NCBI RefSeq assembly: GCF_000422545.1
Contig: NZ_AULZ01000022.1
Span: forward strand, 1 to 64,000
Source of the DNA: Desulfocurvibacter africanus subsp. africanus DSM 2603
Lineage (GTDB): Bacteria; Desulfobacterota; Desulfovibrionia; Desulfovibrionales; Desulfovibrionaceae
Reading direction: 5' to 3'
Length of the DNA stretch: 64,000 bases
Shown here: positions 59,053 through 64,000 of the stretch, in pieces
Position numbering within the stretch: the stretch's first letter is position 1
How the letters are laid out: every line of letters starts with the position of its first letter
Position numbers and translations under genes: made by a program
Notes under the pieces: model-generated
Seen by the model: only the letters and a program-made list of their open reading frames with translations
What the model was told of the DNA's origin: nothing
Database searches by the model: none

Positions 59053-60221
59053 TTTTGAAAATCCTTGATATTGCTTACTGGATCTATCGAGTCCCTAATG
59101 GTAGCGATATTAACTGCAAACTGCTGCCACTCTTTTCGTATGAGCATATTGGTTGCAATCGATCTAATCTCGTTAGCCATGTCTTCAATGCATGTAAATG
59201 ACTTACCAATGGAAAGATTTGATAGATTGTTATAGTATGCCAGATGATCGTTCTCTAGAAATAGAATAGGTTTTGCATACTGGATTGCCTCGGCAAATGC
59301 ACCACTGGCAGAATAATTATATGCTGACTTTTCATAAAGAAAAATTAGTATATCGACATCCTTCATGTATAGGTCAATTTCATTACGCTGAAGCCTTTTT
59401 GAATTTGCTAGGAATTTGAATCGCTCCGCTGTCCGCATGATAGGTAACTTATTGCTAAGCACAAATATATTATAACAAGCAGCATTGTCGCTTTCAGATA
59501 GCTCATTTACTAATTTGAGGAAATTCCCGGAATGACTTTGACCAATGATCGCAAAGTTTACTTGGGAGTTATTATGCCCCCTTGGTCTACTTTTAAAGAT
59601 TAATGGATGATGGATGGTGCATAATGGCACATTTAAAATTCGTGCTTTGATAAAGTTATTGTAATTAAATGGGGACAGTGATATATAACTCATATTCAAT
59701 TTCTTATTAAAGTTCAAAACGTACTTAAAAGCATGTAACCAAATTATAGATGGATTCCTTATGCAGCGATATAGGCTAGGCCGTTTACTGGCAAACTCCA
59801 TTATGCCATGCAATAAAAATGAAAACTTGTATGTCTTAAATCTTAGACTAGCCAAAATCTTTATTGCTAAAAGATTTCCTGAATGGACAGATAGAAGTAT
59901 TAGATTATTAATTCCTCTTGTTTTAAGATTTGTAAGCAACCTATAGAAGAAAATTAGGTTTGTAACAACTTCTATTGGATTCACTCGTGTCTTTGGAATC
60001 CTAATTGGAAGATAATCAATGTTATTTGTTTCTAAGTTTGCTAAGGCAAGGCAATCTTTGATTGCAGCTATATGTTCAGGATTGGCAAAAAAAACTATTC
60101 TTCTATCTGGCATGGCCTTGCTTAGTACATAAAGAAACCCTGAATTGCAAATTTCGTGGGAATTACCTGTGCACTGTGGTTCACAAACAGCTATGGCTTG
60201 GCAATTAATGTCTTGAGACAT
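59037..60221 (-). CDS. Probable GT-B glycosyltransferase
   Basis: About 394 residues from the ATG at 60221. Only distant similarity is visible: the N-terminus has SGFLYVLSKAMPDRRIVFF, and the second half has NFAIIGQSHSGNFLKLV and YSASGAFAEAIQYAKPILFL, which resembles the nucleotide-sugar binding part of GT-B enzymes. No hydrophobic segments. AT-rich, likely recently acquired. Product assignment is inference from fold-like pattern and neighbours. Confidence 0.55.
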   Translation of the reverse strand: MSQDINCQAIAVCEPQCTGNSHEICNSGFLYVLSKAMPDRRIVFFANPEHIAAIKDCLALANLETNNIDYLPIRIPKTRVNPIEVVTNLIFFYRLLTNLKTRGINNLILLSVHSGNLLAIKILASLRFKTYKFSFLLHGIMEFASKRPSLYRCIRNPSIIWLHAFKYVLNFNKKLNMSYISLSPFNYNNFIKARILNVPLCTIHHPLIFKSRPRGHNNSQVNFAIIGQSHSGNFLKLVNELSESDNAACYNIFVLSNKLPIMRTAERFKFLANSKRLQRNEIDLYMKDVDILIFLYEKSAYNYSASGAFAEAIQYAKPILFLENDHLAYYNNLSNLSIGKSFTCIEDMANEIRSIATNMLIRKEWQQFAVNIATIRDSIDPVSNIKDFQKCLNI

Positions 60222-60311
60222 ACTATTTCTTCGCAAGGTTAAACAAAAGTTTGAATGCTATGTAGTTCAAAAAAAATGGGTGTAAGTTAATTTCGGATTC
60301 CTAGTAGTATT

Positions 60312-61310
60312 TCAAAGCTCCCCCATCGTTCTGATCACAGCATTTACAAATTTTACAGGCTGTTTGCATAGCGACTCCCGAGAATCATATCGCTTGTTGG
60401 TAGAGTTGCCCCACAAAACCGCACACCCTGCGTTAACCAGTAAGCAGATGAACTGCCTGGGCGGATTCATCTGCAGTCCGATATGGAAATAATTCTCATG
60501 GAAATCCTCAAATCCGGCTTGGAGCTGAGCCAGAACGCTTCTGGCGTCCAGCCGATAATGCACAATGACGTAATCCCGCTTGAAAGTCTTCATAAAGGAC
60601 TCGGCCATGCCGTTTGGCTCGGGTCTACTCACGTGTGTGAAGCAGGTCGCATGCCCAATTCGTCGACGAACCTAATCGTCTCGTGGGCCGCGAATCAAAT
60701 GCAATAGTCCGTGCGTCACTCAACCGGATGCGAGATATGGAGCACTGCAAATCGCTTCTCCAAGTATTCGAGCATGAGATAGATGATCAAGCCCGAATCA
60801 ATGCCGCCGATTTGGGTCACATAGCCGATAGCCTCACGATCACAGCCGTTGATAGCAAGGCCCACGCGTATCATCTCGCCACCTTGGGAGGCGATATTGA
60901 GGTGTCCGCGCTCCGGTGTAGATTGCTCTTCAAAATGATGACCTTAATTTCGTGGGACCTCTTCTGCTGCTTGCCTGTGTCGAGCTAAATGAAGGCCGTG
61001 AAGGTGCTTAATGCTGTATACCCATGTTGTTGTTCATCCTTTGGCGTCCAACCGCCTCCAGTCTGCGGTTCAAGGCGGCGCAGACTCAGCAGTTGCCAAA
61101 GGCCAGCCGATCGTCCACAATTTGCTGGACTAGCGGCTAAAGGTCCTCGTACTCGGCCATGGAGCAGCGCGAATGTTTGGCCTAGCAGGTTTTGCCTTGC
61201 GCTTGGCAACTCATGAGCGGGAGACCTCGAGAGCTTTAGCGACCCGCTTCTTGGGATGTCGTCCTCAAATGGCAAGGCGTGCGCGAGATGAGCTTTTTCC
61301 CTGTCTAGAG
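60312..61310 (-). pseudogene. Decayed IS3-family transposase (OrfB)
   Basis: Segments in shifting frames: VQQIVDDRLAFG, AALNRRLEAVGRQRM, GEMIRVGLAINGCDREAI, GGIDSGLIIYLMLEYLEKRF, FVDELGMRPA and NGMAESFMKTFKRDYVIVHY, in the order of an IS3 OrfB with its DDE core damaged. At least four shifts or stops. The rest of the gap 60222-61736 is non-coding. Confidence 0.8.
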
Positions 61311-61736
61311 AAAGCATAATCCTTAGGATCTCGTTCTCTCTTGTCTTCATGTCAAAAAGTCGCTCATGCTCATGCTCATGCATTTGGCGCTGAGGGCCTT
61401 CAGTTCGGCTGTGCTGAACACTCTATTGTCCCCACTGACGGTTCCCTTGTCGCCCTAGCGCATAAGCCTCAAGAAGTGCTAGAAGCGGCATCATAAGGTT
61501 GTTCGCACAGAATAGAAGAAGTAACTCCAGATACGCATGGAGTCCTTTCGAATTTATGAAACCACCTCTAGTGCTACTATGTCACAGGCCTCTGTGCCCT
61601 TAATTTCATTTTGTATTCTAGAACAGACTGCGGCTGAGTAAAATATCTTCATTTCACCATACTATCTCCTGATTTGACAGAGACGTACTAGGGTATGTCC
61701 GGTCAAAGCAGGGGATTATTCAGATGATCTAAGAAA
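61311..61736. other. Intergenic, nothing recognised
   Basis: 426 bases between the IS3 remnant and the DUF6492-like gene, AT-rich toward 61.6 kb. The minus-strand frame to 61383 is the tail of the transposase debris. No ribosome site, hairpin or repeat was noted. Confidence 0.4.
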
Positions 61737-62621
61737 TTATCCCCGATTCTTGCCTAGCCTCATTGCAATCCTGTAGAATAATCTCTCCAGAAATCCAGGG
61801 TCTTTGTAAGGTAAAATAACATTATTGGATCTTTGTCGCCAATTCGAATTCAAGCAGATCCCAATAAAAGAGCGAGCCAAATAGCTTTCTGTAATTCCTC
61901 GATAACGAGCCTCATTGTACTGATTCCTGTAATGAAAAACCTTAATCAAGGGTTCTATCGGAATAATGGGTATAGTCTTATCTTTCTCCAGCCAGAACGT
62001 GTACCAACTGAACTCGAAAGGAGATTCATCAAGTATATCGAAATATGTAAGAGAATGTAAGTCCAAAAACTTAACTTGAAATGCATTAAGCACCTGTGAT
62101 GATAATGTTATCAGACCGTGAGCTGTCCTTACAACTGGATCGTCCAATAAAAATCTTCGACGAATATGCAAAAGATGCTGTTGACGCTCATCCCAGTTAG
62201 GGTAATGCGGATCAGCTTGTAGTTCCTTATCTTGTGCTAATATCGTATATGGAATGTCACTGATATGTAAAAAATCTTTTACAAAAAAATTACGTATGAA
62301 ATATGAATCAGAATCTACACAGAAGTAATTCTCAGCAACCTTTGTCTTCCAAAAACTAAGTTTGATTATTTGTTGATTAATATACCCAGCCGAGAGCCAT
62401 TTTGGCTTTTCAGATATTAAATTATCACATACATCTTCATCAGCAATATAATGTACATAATCTGTTCCGATTACTGATTTAAATAGAAACAAGTCAGCGC
62501 TTGGCACTGTTAAAAAGAGCGGAATTGAATCTTTGTTATACAACTTGCAAGTATCAACCAAATGTTTGGCTGCGAGAAGATCACGTCTATAGGACTTACA
62601 TAGCAGAACTAATTTGTGCAT
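61737..62621 (-). CDS. DUF6492-like putative glycosyltransferase
   Basis: 294 residues. LVLLCKSYRRDLLAAKHLVD, NKDSIPLFLTVPSAD, NYFCVDSDSYFIRNFF (a D-x-D-like motif), TAHGLITLSSQVL match the DUF6492 family, which resembles nucleotide-sugar transferases of capsule loci. No firm biochemistry is known to me. AT-rich. Confidence 0.7.
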   Translation of the reverse strand: MHKLVLLCKSYRRDLLAAKHLVDTCKLYNKDSIPLFLTVPSADLFLFKSVIGTDYVHYIADEDVCDNLISEKPKWLSAGYINQQIIKLSFWKTKVAENYFCVDSDSYFIRNFFVKDFLHISDIPYTILAQDKELQADPHYPNWDERQQHLLHIRRRFLLDDPVVRTAHGLITLSSQVLNAFQVKFLDLHSLTYFDILDESPFEFSWYTFWLEKDKTIPIIPIEPLIKVFHYRNQYNEARYRGITESYLARSFIGICLNSNWRQRSNNVILPYKDPGFLERLFYRIAMRLGKNRG

Positions 62622-62645
62622 AATAATTAAGAGGTCAATTATATA

Positions 62646-63749
62646 TTAATGTGAAATTTTAAGAAGGCGAAAGATCTTACCAATCACCCTTTTAAAAAGC
62701 ACCAAAGAACTAATCCCCGCCAGCCGAAAATATAAGGTATTAAAATTAAATTTAAATATTGTCCTAATAAAAACTAAAAGAATCCCATTTGCCAAAACAA
62801 CCGGACTGCACGCATATCCATACGCCTGCCAGTATTGCATCAGTGTTAATTTCAAGGCTGTAGTAGAATATACTTTTGTAAATCCATTTGACTGTAAAAG
62901 CATTTCGACCAGCTTAGCACACTCTAAAAAATTTTTAGTTGAATGAGGTCGTTTGCAATAATTAAGGTCTATAAACGTACTAAATTCCTTATCATTTAAA
63001 TGGATTCCTAGGTTAACGAGCTGCTTCTTTTTTATAATGGATGATTGTTCAAAAACTTTATCATAATTACGAAAACTAACCTGACCTGAATGAACACGAT
63101 ACCGTAAAAGTGAAAGAGGAATATTTGCGAACTTGATATCTTTATTATCTGCTAAACGAACCCATAAATCATAATCTTCAACTGCTAAGTCAGTACTGTA
63201 GCCTCCTGCGATTTCCATTATTATAGGCTTTCGAAAGATTACTGTTGGATGGAAAAAACAAACTTCAAAAAGAAGTCGAGCATGCAGATAAGAATTTTCT
63301 ACTGGACGTGTACATAAAGCTCCAGTTTCATAAATTGTCATAAAACTACCACAAACAACGACTTCAGGATTAGCATTCATAAACTCGAACAGTTCATGTA
63401 AGCGATTAGGCATCGAACAATCATCAGAATCCATGCGAACTATCAATGATGAGCGAGCAAGTGATATGCCCTTATTCAGGGAACCAGCTACTCCTAAGTT
63501 CTGTTTATTTATCACCACCTTAATCCTGGTATCCAATGATGCGAATTCATCAATAATTTTTTGAGAATCATCTGTCGAAGCATCATTAATGATTATGAAT
63601 TCAAACTTATGAAAAGTCTGTGTTAAGATTGAATTTATTGCCTCTGGTAAATAATAATAGCTATTATATACAGGCATAACAACTGATAGTAATGGCTCCA
63701 TTATAATGGGTCCCGCATTGTGCTCATATGGGATTTTTTTTTGCGTCAT
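62646..63749 (-). CDS. GT2 glycosyltransferase
   Basis: 367 residues (the ATG at 63701, before LLSVVMPVYN, is an alternative start). SVVMPVYNSYYYLPEAINSI, FIIINDASTDDSQKI, GVAGSLNKGISLARSSLIVR, DSDD metal motif and GGYSTDLAVEDYDLWVRL. C-terminal ~80 residues are partly hydrophobic. Adds a sugar in polysaccharide synthesis. Very AT-rich. Confidence 0.88.
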   Translation of the reverse strand: MTQKKIPYEHNAGPIIMEPLLSVVMPVYNSYYYLPEAINSILTQTFHKFEFIIINDASTDDSQKIIDEFASLDTRIKVVINKQNLGVAGSLNKGISLARSSLIVRMDSDDCSMPNRLHELFEFMNANPEVVVCGSFMTIYETGALCTRPVENSYLHARLLFEVCFFHPTVIFRKPIIMEIAGGYSTDLAVEDYDLWVRLADNKDIKFANIPLSLLRYRVHSGQVSFRNYDKVFEQSSIIKKKQLVNLGIHLNDKEFSTFIDLNYCKRPHSTKNFLECAKLVEMLLQSNGFTKVYSTTALKLTLMQYWQAYGYACSPVVLANGILLVFIRTIFKFNFNTLYFRLAGISSLVLFKRVIGKIFRLLKISH

Positions 63750-64000
63750 TGGCGGCTTGCTTTTAAAAAAAGCCTAAACAATCAATATACACTTTTCATT
63801 TGTTGCAAACTGTAAGAAGAAAGAATAATAATGTATGAGTCTTGCTATGGCATAATAGCAACAACAAAGGCATTGGAGTTTACAAAACGATAGACTCTAG
63901 GCATTAGATAGTTCTATAGTATTTCTAATACTATCAATTATATAACATAAGTCTGTCGATAAATAGGTTTAAAACTTTCTTGGGCTGAGTTACCACAAAC
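63750..64000. other. AT-rich region at window end
   Basis: No gene start can be read; the island continues beyond the window. The region probably holds the promoter of the minus-strand genes below it. Confidence 0.4.

Noticed and set aside
1-64000. CRISPR arrays, tRNA or rRNA genes, cobalamin or other riboswitches
   Set aside because: Looked for regular short repeats, tRNA arm patterns and known riboswitch boxes (including upstream of cobS and the metal ABC genes); none seen. Scanning by eye could miss a tRNA.

Overview
The window reads as chromosomal DNA of a sulfate-reducing Desulfovibrio-type bacterium, most likely Desulfocurvibacter (Desulfovibrio) africanus. The 65-residue ferredoxin at 20954-21151 matches D. 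africanus ferredoxin I as I remember that protein. The tetrahaem/pentahaem NrfH-NrfA pair, the Pit/DUF47 transporter and high-GC housekeeping genes fit this lineage. Identification is from memory and was not searched.

Layout. 1-355: truncated IS5-type insertion sequence. 0.7-9.1 kb: RRM RNA-binding protein, panC, truA, a flagellar motE/fliJ pair, then cobS, a SAM hydroxide adenosyltransferase, an unknown membrane protein and a ZnuBC-like metal ABC transporter without a binding protein. 9.1-15.5 kb: a six-gene minus-strand operon that I recognise as the uncharacterised GAK system (CofD-like, HPr-kinase-like, ATP-grasp, PhoU-kinase fusion, amphi-Trp protein) headed by a PHP-type hydrolase. It lies divergently next to pitA-DUF47 phosphate transport genes (16-18 kb). 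18-30 kb: TRL-type lipoprotein, a divergent CsrA-like protein, a Cys-rich dicluster ferredoxin protein, ferredoxin I, an IS1595-transposase-like protein, nrfHA, phosphoribosyltransferase, DUF202, YibE/F, alkaline phosphatase, Tat-exported Fe superoxide dismutase and a small lipoprotein. 30.5-36.7 kb: large MASE1-PAS-PAS hybrid histidine kinase, hydrogenase-type protease, lepA, lepB.

36.7-64 kb is a surface-polysaccharide and methyltransferase island. It holds glycosyltransferases of several families, FkbM/TylF/other methyltransferases, a nucleotide-sugar dehydrogenase and UDP-GlcNAc 2-epimerase, interrupted by a FetAB-like exporter, an IS630 element, several decayed IS3 transposases, integrase N-terminal fragments and a decayed second copy of the dehydrogenase locus. 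The last ~10 kb are visibly AT-richer, suggesting later acquisition.

Three copies of a 128-129 bp element with terminal inverted repeats (at 2133, 4620 and 30224) form a MITE-like family. No tRNA, rRNA or CRISPR array was seen. The most interesting undescribed biology is the GAK operon: kinase-, ligase- and transferase-type enzymes with a PhoU domain, next to phosphate uptake genes.
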